From: Leuctra nigra
Lineage: Eukaryota; Arthropoda; Insecta; Plecoptera; Leuctridae
Length of the DNA stretch: 64,000 nucleotides
NCBI GenBank assembly: GCA_934045905.1
Contig: OW203765.1
Coordinates: 30,227,997-30,291,996 of the forward strand
Direction of reading: 5' to 3'
In this document: positions 22,831 to 33,500 of the stretch, piece after piece
Layout of the letters: each line of letters opens with the position of its first letter
Numbering within the stretch: position 1 is the stretch's first letter
Translations under genes and position numbers: made by a program
Notes under the pieces: generated by a model
Told to the model about the DNA's origin: nothing
The model's input: the letters and a program-made list of their open reading frames with translations, nothing else
Database searches by the model: none

Positions 22831-25800
22831 TTAAACAGGATCCATGCGCAGGAAGAGTCCCATGGCCGTCTGTGGAGTTAACATGCGTTTTCCTTCTTTA
22901 GGTGCCACGGTTTTGTAGCTCAAACTCAGGCGAGAGTTCAGTAGAATCATGATGAGCGCCATCTTTGACTGCAGGACTCCGAACCTCATCCCTGTAAAGA
23001 CACAAATAATGTGACAAAGAAATTTTATCAACGTAACCAAGAACCGATGTAGCCATGTGAAAGAACGATCGACGTTGCTTCTTTTGCAGACAGAATTTTT
23101 TGATCTTTTTCAGACGCGCGTTGGCGTACAAATTGAACCATGTGAGAAGCCGCACTGTAACTCATGTCAATTGGGTTACATTGCTTATTTTTCTCGCCGA
23201 GTTAAAATAAAATTATGAATTAATTGGTGGGCTCGAAATAAATCCGACCGATCGTAGTTTTGACGGTTTTTCAAAACCGGCAACTATTTCAAATGCATGT
23301 ATTGTAATGAAGAAGAATTCTGGAAAGTTCGTACGACTGGGCAGACAGGAGGCGACCGTCCTACTAATAGAATAAATAAACCTACCAATGCACATCATTG
23401 GCCCATCGCCGAACGGCATGTACGTGTAATGAGTCCTGGCTGCTTTCGCTTCTGGCGTGAACCGCTCTGGGTCGAAGCGCTCTGGCTCTGGGAAGTAGTT
23501 GGGGTCGTGATGGAGCGCCAAGATCGGTATGATCACCTGAGATCCTTTAGCTATGGTGACGTCATCACGCGTGTATGCAGTTGTGCACTCGCGAGTGAGA
23601 GCAGGTCCGACAGGATGTAACCGCAGGGTCTCTACAAGGAAACAAAACAATCATTATAATATAAATACAAATCGTTCATGCACTATGTCCGGCTTCTGGA
23701 GAAATGGGAATATAATGAGATCACTCCAAATTAGCATGGTTTAGATCATGGGATATATATTTAGTGCAGGGGTGCGATCACATAAAATGATAACTTCCTT
23801 GTCTCAGTGACAAGTCCCTAGAAGGCCGTGAATAGCATTCAGAGAGAAGCTTGTCACCGTGACAAGGAAGTTATCATTAAATTTATGTAATCCCACCCCT
23901 GGCCTCATTGAAATTTTCAGAGTCGCGTTCCGCAAGGTTCAATTCTGTTGCCGGTTATGTTTCTGAAGAGGCCCATCAGACAACTAAAATGAACCTCCCA
24001 CTATGAATGTCATGTAAATTGAACAACGCGTTTTCTTCAAAATGAGGATTGAGAAACTGTACGTCGACTAAAAACATTTCACGTTTCTAAATCTGGTACA
24101 TTACTACCGAAGTGGTTGTGTGTAAATAAAAACTAATAAAACATTGAAATATTATTAAAATTTCACCGCGTGCCGATTTTACCACGTGGCTTTTCAAGAG
24201 TCACCCAGATGGAAATTTACAATTTAACAACCAATCCACTTGCACTGACAGCGCGTCTTTCCCACTATGCCGAAAATGTATATTTCCGGCTAGTTGTTGT
24301 ATAATTGTAGCAGAGTGGATTAAGAAAGAACCACATACTACCGCAAATGTTCCTAACTCACCTGAGATGACCTTGTCCAGGTACGTCATCTCCGCAATTC
24401 CGTCATAAGTCACTTCTCCGCCATGTTTGTTCGTCACCTCGATGATCTCAGCTCTGAGCTTGTCCTGGATATCTAAATTCTTTGCCAGTTCGTACAGACA
24501 GAAACTGACGGCGTTGTTGGACGAATCGAAACCCGCCAGAAAGAAGGCGAATGCTTGGGAAGCCACAGTAAGTTTCCTTGATTCTGTAATTAGAGGAATG
24601 GAGGAGATAGTTTTCCACATTTAAAATATTCCATATTTTCGAGACACAATGCATAATATTTGCTTATTATTACTGTGATAAGATTGTTGTATTTTCTGGT
24701 AGATTTAAGGTAAGATTTATATTCAAAATGAACTGATTCCTCTAACTCGGCGCCTGTTATGACTGGAATACATATTTTAAATGCGGCTGCGATTAAATTC
24801 GGAGTTCAAATACTTGAGTGACTCCTGAAATTAAGTTTCTCCGACGTATGTTACAAGATATTCTTTATTTCATACTTACTATGTTGTAAAAGGGTTTTCC
24901 TCACCTAACTATTTTCAGTATTAATTCTTCTATTACGAAATTATTTTGAGTAATTATATAAAATCCCGCGATATGTCCTACACATGGTCAAAGTGAAAAC
25001 GGTATATGAAATATCAGACTGGTTGATACAGACTCTATAGCAAAATCCGGTGTAGTCTATGCTAAATCGTCATCTAACTCTAGTTAAGGGAGCTCTGATT
25101 TAATTGATGGTTAAGTAACCCGACCAGCTAGACGATCCGTTTCGTTCAATTACCGTTTTTTACTTTGGCCAAGTGTACATAATATTAAATGTGGATCACC
25201 TCTGTGTCAAAGTTTATTAAATATCTCATTCATTCTGACTCACCTTCATTGTCTTTCTGCACGATTTTGTCCTTAGCATCATTGCCAGTGTCCACAATAC
25301 CCTGATTCTTGAGCTGAAGTAGCAAATCCATGATATCGTTTCTCTTCACATTGTTCTTTTCCCTATAATCCACCGTCTCCTTAGCCAAATCCAGGAAGAA
25401 TCGACATGCTTCTATCGGGACGTGTACCTTACGATATCTAGAGAGCACCTGATTTCCCAAATAAGAATTTTCAAAGCAGCCAAAGAACTCGCGTCCCCTC
25501 GAGCGAAGCTCAGAGTTCTGATTTCTCAGCGCATTCGACTCAACACCGAAAACACAATTCGCAGTGACGTCAGTTAAAAACCTTGATCCGAGATCCCGGA
25601 GGTCAACCAATTCTCCTTTACTCGCCAGTTCTTTGGTGCATTCTTGTAGCAACAGGCCGCAGTCTATGATGGGCTGGAACATCATCTTTAGCTTTGAAGT
25701 TGTGAAAGTCGGTGAGATTTTACCTCTCATCTTCTTCTTCTCTGATCCTGACATCGTGAAGAGATTGATGACGATATCGTCCAGATCTTCAAGATGAAAT

Positions 25801-26126
25801 CCTCGTCCGATGAAATGAGAGCTGTCTTTTATTAGGACGTTCCTGATGACTTCTGGATCCCTCAGTACGATTGTATCAAAATTCGTTTGGAAAATTTCCA
25901 CGTACTTGTAACCTTCGAATTTCTTGTAGATACTTGCAATATATTCGGAGAAAGACTTATCCTCCAGATAGCAACTACCGACTACTCCGAAAGGAAACGA
26001 AGCAGCAACCCGGGGTATTCCATTTTTCTTCCCCGCGTGGAATTTGGCCAAGAAATAAAAGTAATAACCACATGTGAGCACTGTTAGAGTAGTTAAGAGA
26101 TATTGAAACAGCCAAATAATTGCCAT
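22831..26126 (-). CDS. Cytochrome P450, CYP6-like (CYP3 clan)
   Basis: Exons in coding order: 26126-25244, 24583-24362, 23631-23386, 22991-22831; 1512 nt, 503 aa, all three introns phase 1. ATG 26126 gives an N-terminal membrane anchor (MAIIWLFQYLLTTLTVL), so an ER-bound microsomal monooxygenase. I-helix AFFLAGFDSSNN, K-helix ETLR, FDPERF, haem loop FGDGPMMCIGMRFG with the thiolate Cys. The middle part ('ISPTFTTSKLKMMF', 'LTDVTANCVFGVES') is typical of insect CYP6 proteins, which commonly oxidise plant toxins and insecticides. Oddities: the haem-loop Arg of FxxGxRxC is Met, and the C-helix WxxxR reads EKKKMR with no Trp and one residue short. The gene looks complete and has no frameshift; altered haem environment is an inference. 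Confidence 0.85.
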
Positions 26127-26194
26127 AATGAATGGACACACACGCCAATGAGTAGGAATGCTGATTGAACGACATAAGACACCGTAAGATCACG

Positions 26195-26203
26195 TTTATA
26201 TAA
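26195..26203 (-). promoter_or_regulatory. TATA box of the P450 gene
   Basis: TTATATAAA on the minus strand, about 70 nt upstream of the ATG at 26126, a normal position for a short 5' UTR. Confidence 0.55.
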
Positions 26204-26507
26204 GCTGTGATAGGAGTAGTACTTTTTCTCTTCAATATGATCTGTAGATACCTATTTTTCTGATCTTGCACTCAGATGCATTTTTGCATATTTGAATGAT
26301 TGTTCACAACATGTTTCTCTGAGTGTGCTCAAGGTAAACAAACTATGATGATGTAAATGCAAATGTAATTTAAATATGGATTGCACTTAATAATTGATTA
26401 ATGGTCCGGAATAACAGGGCAAACACCACTTTTTCGAAATGCATTTTTTGTATGAAATCTTAAATTCTATCCAGGCCCATTTAAAATGTTTACTTTCCTA
26501 ATTGTTG

Positions 26508-26830
26508 TTATTCATAGCTGCACGAACTTCGTCTCTTTTCAGCAATTCAAAAAATTGATTTTTTTCCCATGAGACCGGACATTATGTTGATACGTTGACA
26601 AGTCAGACTAAACTTATAAATGGAGGTAAATCGATGATTTTTTTAATGTGAGTGATTCCCTTCGTATTAAAGATTTCGCGGGAGCCTGCAATTGCCCAGG
26701 TAAAACTTTACCCATTATATTTCGTGGAACATGCAAAACATCACATCCATTCTGAATTGTGTCAACAAGATGGTGGCAAGAATGAATGATGTCACATCCA
26801 CAGTATGCATTATATAAAAAGTAACACAAA
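26508..26830 (+). repeat. Diverged copy of the TTCATAG...GCACG element
   Basis: Aligns with 29364-29708 (TTCATAGCTGCACGAACTTC, GTTGACAAGTCAGA, AATGTGAGTGATTCC). A 129-codon minus-strand open frame crosses it and is therefore not counted as a gene. Confidence 0.55.
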
Positions 26831-28008
26831 TGTTGGCTACATCGCTGTGAAGGTTTGGTGAAGTTAGTACATTTTGTATTTAATTTTGTTAAGCAGTCGA
26901 TGGAACATGGAATGAGGAGCTTATAGGTACAAAACACGTCTGCGACAAGTAAAACCAATTTGCAATGTTCTGACCTGTTGATTCTCTCTCGTATAGTGAG
27001 CATTACAATAACAACTCAATGCGCAATTTACATACTCGATTCATATAAAAGTTTCTGAACAATTATCCAAGCGACATGATACATTGATTAGATGATTTTT
27101 ATTTTTCAACAATTCGTATCTAATTGACTTTTAAAAAATACAATCTTGTCGCAGTTATGGTATGAGTGCATTCTTTTCACTTACACAATTGTACGAACAA
27201 CACTCAACTGTCGGTTTCTTTCCACATGACACTTCAACATAATATGTGGTGTAAGAGTTGAAGATAAAGTGTCTAGTGGTAAGTGTAAAATTGAAGGACA
27301 CGTTGATAAGATGCTGAACCTCTCAAGAGTTGATTCATCATTGGGGAAATACGTTTTATGATGATTTTAGATATGAGCTACAAAAGCTCAACCATGCAAT
27401 GCGTGAAATTTTTAAATTGATATACCTGTCATGTAGGAACATATGGCAATTTTGGAGTATCTCAATCTGTGTAAATAAATATTATTGAACGAGTGAAGCA
27501 AGAGTCTCCTTTTGACTAGTTTGGTTCGAATATCTATTTTCTTCTGTCCTTTTCCAGTGGCAAAACGTCAGATTTCGGGCACCGCAGCAGGATATTTTTA
27601 GACTTCTTTACTTTCAGTACAATCTTAAAAATATGTATCTTTCTGTGTTCAATTTTCAAAATTTTATGACACTTTTTCAATCTGATGTAACAATAGTGTA
27701 CTAGTGTAAATCCATTTGCGTTATGGATTTTTGTTGTTGTAAGTAATAGTATAAGGTTAGATAATTTAACATCAAGTCTGATTTGTGTCAGGGGAGAACG
27801 CCCGGATATTTGGAAAATTTTGTGTTTTTCAATGAAAATAATATTATGTTTGTTGAGTTCCAGTGTCAAACTGAACTGGCCATTTTACGATAAGTCTAGT
27901 GTTAGCTTATCTATAGCAAAATCAGTTTCAACCAATACATGAATGACAGAATTGTATTTCTTGTTATATTTATCAGTATTTTTCAAAGATTTAACTCAAT
28001 ATAGGTAT
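26831..28008. other. Gene-free stretch with a Helitron-like 5' end relic
   Basis: At 27485 TTGAACGAGTGAAGCAAGAG resembles the 5' end of the Helitron-like family; no matching 3' end found. Nothing else recognised. Confidence 0.35.
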
Positions 28009-29294
28009 CTAGTGGAGCGGTCGCTCCACCCAGCCAAGTCGTACTATACACTCACACTCACTCAACATACCGTAAATGCCTAATAAACTGAGGAGCAGAC
28101 CAAACACTTTTACTGTAAGCAACAACATGGCATTTTCGGCCTACTGGATCTCAAAATTGGGAAATCTCACATTGTTGCGAAATAACTTAATTTCGAGCTA
28201 TGGCCCACCTGACAACATATACCAAATTTGGGAACAATACGTTATGCCGTTTGGGTGCTAGAGGGCCGTGAAAACAGTGAAATTACACCCCTTTTAAAAG
28301 CTATCTGATGATGATTCAGATATCAGGAAACGTTGCTATCACTGCCACAGCCTAAACGGCTGAACCGATCGATATGAAAATTTTACCACATGTGCACTTT
28401 TGGCGTCTAATGATACCTTTGTTCTTATAAATTTTTTGTGCCGCCATTTTTAAACCGGAAGTGACGTCATATATCAAAAACGGCTAAACCGATTAGAACG
28501 AAATTAGCGCCATTCGATTTAGAAGGTCATCTATAAGGAATACCAATAGTGAAAGAAGAAATGTTCTATAACCTAAACCGGAAATGACGTCATAAAAATT
28601 ACAAATCTGACTAAAATCATCTCTTATATCAATAACTACATATTCAGAAGGCTTATAATGTTACATAACATTAATAGATACAAATTTTAGGTGGCAGTGA
28701 TGTCAACCGCCATTTTGAAAACCGGAAGTGATGCCGTAACTCGAGAACGGCTGGACCGATTGGAACGAAACTTTTGCTATACTTTGTAACATATTATTTA
28801 TAGCATTAACACAGTAACAAGCACAACTTTTCTTAGCAACCAAATCACAAAATCTTATTTTTTAAAAGAATTATAATCTTTGGTGCCACAATATGTTACA
28901 AGTTGTAATAATAAACTGAAAAAAGGAGTGATATCCCCATAAAAAACACTCCGTGTAAAAATACCAGCCAAGTCTCTTCAATTAAAAAAAAATAGAAGAA
29001 ATCTAAAAATTCAGCACTGAAAAGTAGTGATATCAAGAAATTGGCCAAGTCAAAACTTTTCAAAAAATACTTGGCGCATCGTTTTTTTAGGACATGTGTA
29101 GATGAGTACATTTCATTTCCTGCCTACTTCTATACTATTTATATGAACGATGCGCCAAGTATTTTTTGAAAAGTTTTGACTTGGCCAATTTTTTGATATC
29201 ACTACTTTTCAGTGCTGAATTTTTAGATTTCTTCTATTTTTTTTTTATTGAAGAGACTTGGCTGGTATTTTTACACGGAGTGTTTTTTATGGGG
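28009..29294. mobile_element. Repeat family 'CTAGTGGAGCG', copy 1, ending in a 360-bp palindrome
   Basis: Starts CTAGTGGAGCGGTCGCTCCA (8-bp hairpin), followed by repeated phrases such as ACCGGAAGTGACGTCAT and AACGGCTGAACCGAT, and ends with a near-perfect palindrome 28935-29294 bounded by CCCCATAAAAAACACTCCG and its complement. Copy 2 is at 40204-41401; a degraded relative covers about 1-400. Confidence 0.65.
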
Positions 29295-29355
29295 TACTTA
29301 TTACTGTAAAATAGCACAATTTGTGGCTCAGCACACCGGTGAAACATGAAATCCC

Positions 29356-29361
29356 TTTATT
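29356..29361 (-). terminator. Polyadenylation signal of gene 2
   Basis: AATAAA on the minus strand, in sequence homologous to the signals of genes 3 and 4, but pushed to 414 nt past the stop by the element 29364-29708. Confidence 0.45.
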
Positions 29362-29363
29362 TT

Positions 29364-29708
29364 CAATTCATAGCTTGCACGAACTTCTTTTGTTTTATAT
29401 CAGCAATGCAAAATTATTGAATTTTCCACCTAAGGACGGACATTTTGTTGGCACGTTGATAAGTCAGATTATAAATTTATTGAGGAAAATCGTAGTATTT
29501 TTGTAATGTGAGTGATTCCTCTCATTCCTCTTCTTCCTCCTCTGAGTGATTCCTAAAGATGTCTCCGGAGCCTATACAATTTCCCAGGTACCCATTAACT
29601 GTAAAATATCGTAAAATAGGCAGAAAATCACAGCTATTCTGCGTGCCATCAATATGGTAGCAGTCAACAATGACTAATGAGATAACATCACGTGCAAACT
29701 ATGAATTG
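29364..29708. mobile_element. TIR element in the 3' UTR of gene 2
   Basis: Ends CAATTCATAGCTTGCACG and CGTGCAAACTATGAATTG. Absent from the equivalent 3' UTRs of genes 3 and 4. Confidence 0.6.
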
Positions 29709-29774
29709 CCGTATATTTACATTTCGCACAAACAAACCAACACTAGGGATTGCACAGTTCAATATCATATTTCA

Positions 29775-30551
29775 TTATTTGGCTGGTAGGACTGGCGCCG
29801 GCAGACTTGGCGTCACACCTGGGGCGATCGCGCCGTAATATACGGTGGCGCTGAGACCGTCACGACTGCCGCAAGTACGGTCGTACGCGCCTGAGCACCA
29901 GGCGTTGCAGACATTGTGGGCGACGTTGCCAGATGGCAGGCTGTCTCCACACGAACACTTGTTACTGGAAGTGGAGAAACAGAAGGATGAGTTTATGTTA
30001 GGTTAGGCAACAATGGAAATACAATTCGTTGCTTCACCTTAGATTTGCGAAATTAATTCAATATAATTTAATTCAATAGATTTTTTCTTCCCAGACAATA
30101 ATTAGTATTTTTCGACTGTAGAATCATCGATGTTTTAAAAATTTTCAAGCATTCTACTAGTAAAATTACAGATCACGTTAATAGGACTATGATTTAATAA
30201 AATATATATATTTTTAACTTTTTAATGAATAGGCCCCGTGTTACTAAGCTTGTGTACATTTTAAGAAGTGATAAATGTGTAATATGTGCAGCAACTCATA
30301 TCTGCAGTATCTTCTTAAAACGCTGACAAAGGTAAACTACTTTTCGCAGCTCCATCTGTAATCTAAACTCGCTGCCTTTGATTTTGACATTGCCACTCAC
30401 CCAGATTGCATGGCAAAGTACTGGTGAGTGGCACATTGAGTTGCACACAGCGCTGGCGTCATTGAAGTGATTGTTGTCTGAACTCTGCCTGGCCAAGCAC
30501 TATTCACTGCAGTTGCAGGAAAACAGCCAGTGTAGTGGCCGATTGTAGGAT
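29775..30551 (-). CDS. Gene 2 third WSC domain and C-terminus (exons 30551-30401 and 29964-29775)
   Basis: First half: 'HYTGCFPATAVNSAWPG', 'CATQCATHQYFAMQSG'. Second half: 'NKCSCGDSLPSGNV', 'CNAWCSGAYDRTCG', ending 'LPAPVLPAK' and TAA. This last exon is almost identical in genes 2, 3 and 4. Confidence 0.8.
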
Positions 30552-33500
30552 CTAAATGATTGCACATGCATTATATCCAATATGTCAGTCATTGTCTACT
30601 ATGTCACCTTAGAGATTGATTTGACACATGCATGAGTTCGTCCTTATTTGTGAATATAAGTTTTATTGAAATAATCCAGGTTTCACATATCTAAATATTT
30701 TTAATTTTATGATCACATTGGATGAACGACAGATCGTCCAATGACAAAGGTCATCACAAAATGACAAAATTTGATGTTAAATTATTTGTTGAGAGAGCCA
30801 AACACTGGCAATTCAGGAGGGTGTATTTGCGTACATCAATGAGTTCTATATGCGTAAAAGAGAGCATTAAGTGGGTTTTTCACCGAGAGAGCAAGTCAAA
30901 AATTTAGCTATCATTGTAATAGAGCTTCCTTCCAGTTCGTCAGAATTACCCAAGATAATCGAATTCTTAATCAAATATTGTTCGGTCAATATTTTCTCCG
31001 ATTGACCTGATCTTTTTTATGTAGATTCCCAAAAGATGTCTCTAGAGGCCACCGTTTGCGAAATGTTGATACTCGTTCTGTGAGAGACGCAATAAATCAC
31101 TAAAAACCCCAGTTTTTCTAAAATGTAAGGGTTGTTTGTAAATTTGGGGGTAAGCAAATAATAATTATTCGATTAAAATTGTCATTTTAACCCAACGGCT
31201 GGTGTGTTGGATACCTCGGTTCTCGTTAGATCACCGAGGTTAAGCAACATTGAGCGCGGTCAGAGGTTGGATGGGTGACCATTCAACTCTGCCTTGCCAG
31301 GTTGCTGCCGTTGGGCCAGAGCGACTGGGGTGTTTGGGGGTTAGTGTGACGACCTCCCTCCACCTGTTATCAGTCTCTCGACGGCGCGGGTTGTGGAGGC
31401 CCGTGCTGTGAATGTCACACCGTCCTTCGGAAGGGACGTTAAGCCGTTGGTCCCCTTGGTATCTTTCGTCAGGAGTAGGCTACATGCCGGTACCGGGTTT
31501 CCTCTCCTCCCTTCTCTATTACATTCTCACTAGTGGAGCCTCGGCTCCGTTGAGAATATAGGCTTAATAATAATAATGTAGATAGATTCGTCGATCTTTC
31601 AACATTATTCTGACGCAAAGATAATGAAATTATCTCAATTTTCGCGGAAGATTTCCTTGATCATATAACACATCCATAAATATGACAATTTTCACTTTGA
31701 AGGGGGGTCTTAAGAGACCTGTCACTGGTGTTGGGGCCGCTGGTTGAATCTTGTAGGTTGTTTGCACGCCAGGAGCGCCACAAGCGTACCCAGGAGCGCC
31801 TGCGCACACGTTGTTGTAGCCGGTGGACAAGACAGTCGCTTCAGGTGCAGTGCCACAGTTGCAGTACATGCTGCAATAAGAGGATATTGACAAGAATGAG
31901 ACTATTGTCATGTAGCAGAAATGTATGTTATTTGGGTAGCTTTGAGTGAAGTGAAGAAGTTTCATTCAAAATCTTCAATGAGTGAGGAATGTGTCTCAAT
32001 TACAGCTCTGAGCCTTGGGGGCCAATCGCTAGCAAGCACTAAATCAGAGCTCAAGGACAGATTCTTGTCGCAAAGAATATCAACAACATGGTATTTTTCC
32101 GTTGGTTGGCGGTCCTGGAAAGGACGTTGGAGCGACGTTTCGAATGTACCTTACTTCCTAGTTCTTCAGTCTCCGCCTGAACATGAAGAAGCCTTCTAAA
32201 AATCGCGCTAAGGTACTTTTCAGGACCGCCAACCAACGGAAAAATACCACCATGTATGCTCTTTAGTACTCAATGTTGTTCAAAGATGATTTTTTTATCA
32301 CTAGCGTTTTATAATGTCATCGCTCTTGAGTTCTGCGAAAGAGCTTGATGATTGGTAAGTGGTTTGGTGACAGCGCGACACTACTTGTAATGTAAGAATA
32401 TTTTAAGGAATATTGGATTTAGTTACTTGTCCTCCATGCCGAAGTAAGTGTAGCTGGTGTTAAGATTGATGCAGGCGATCATGCAGATGTAGGGGCTGAT
32501 TGTAAGCGGCATGAAGATGGCAGTGGGAGTCCAGCCTCGGTTACCAGAAGACACGTCGTTGTTGGTCAAGTAGACAGGCACCAGCGCACCTACAACAATA
32601 GAAGTTCAATGTCTCTAAAGTCTAAACAATTTGTTGTCTTTCGACCATGGATTAGATCAGTTTTAAAAGCCATCATTAATTGAACAAAAGATGCATTAGT
32701 TTAGAGAAGGGAGGGGAGCATTTCTGGTACCGACAAGAACAGCTCATTGGCTGTTATTCTTAATACAAAATACAGATTCGGTCTAGATGCCCAATCCCAA
32801 TTAGTTTTCCAACGTCCAGTTTGTTGATGACTCTCTTAATATGTCGTCATTTCGGAACATATCCACGATGGTTCATTCTTTAACTCCTCGCAAAATCTCA
32901 ATTCGGCGACCCGAAAAAAATAAAAAATTACATTCTTAAATATTATATTTAAACGACATAAGACATTATGAGGGGTAAACATCGGGTGATGTAATTCAGA
33001 ATTGAGAATTTTCTTTTTGTATTACAATTGGTTAACCATTGTGAATACTTTGATGCTAACGTTTGATTGAAACAGTCATTTCATGTCGATTTCTCAGAGT
33101 CTATCCATGAACAACCCACATCCGAGTTCAGATACTTCCCAATTTTCAAATTACGGGAGACGTCTCCATTGTTTTCCTCGTTCCCAAGTTAAGAGACTAT
33201 GATCTACACTTCCCCCACCACACCACAAGGAAAGAGTGTACCAACTTTCTGTGCTGTCGATGCTCATTTTTGAAGAACAAAAAAGTTAATCGAAGTGTAG
33301 ACTTCACAGCCCCATCTTCCACGTGACAATGGAAGTAAATGAACAGTCGATGGCTCAGTTGATACATTATCGTCATTATTCGTATAGTAAACGCATTAAA
33401 TACGTAGTAATTAAAAATATATTTATTTATGCATTAATATATTTATTAATATATTAATATGTTAATATATTTATTTATACATATATATACGTATAATTTT

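Noticed and set aside
26614..27003. 129-codon minus-strand open frame rich in Cys
   Set aside because: It lies across a diverged copy of the repeat at 29364-29708 and shows no domain or splice logic.
28009..28030. CTAGTGGAGCG hairpin as a Helitron 3' end
   Set aside because: CTAG and a hairpin are present, but the flanking base is A rather than T and the other end has no Helitron feature.
31191..31310. Functional 5S rRNA gene
   Set aside because: Diverged from 5S in several conserved positions and attached to a SINE body; found twice with the same body.
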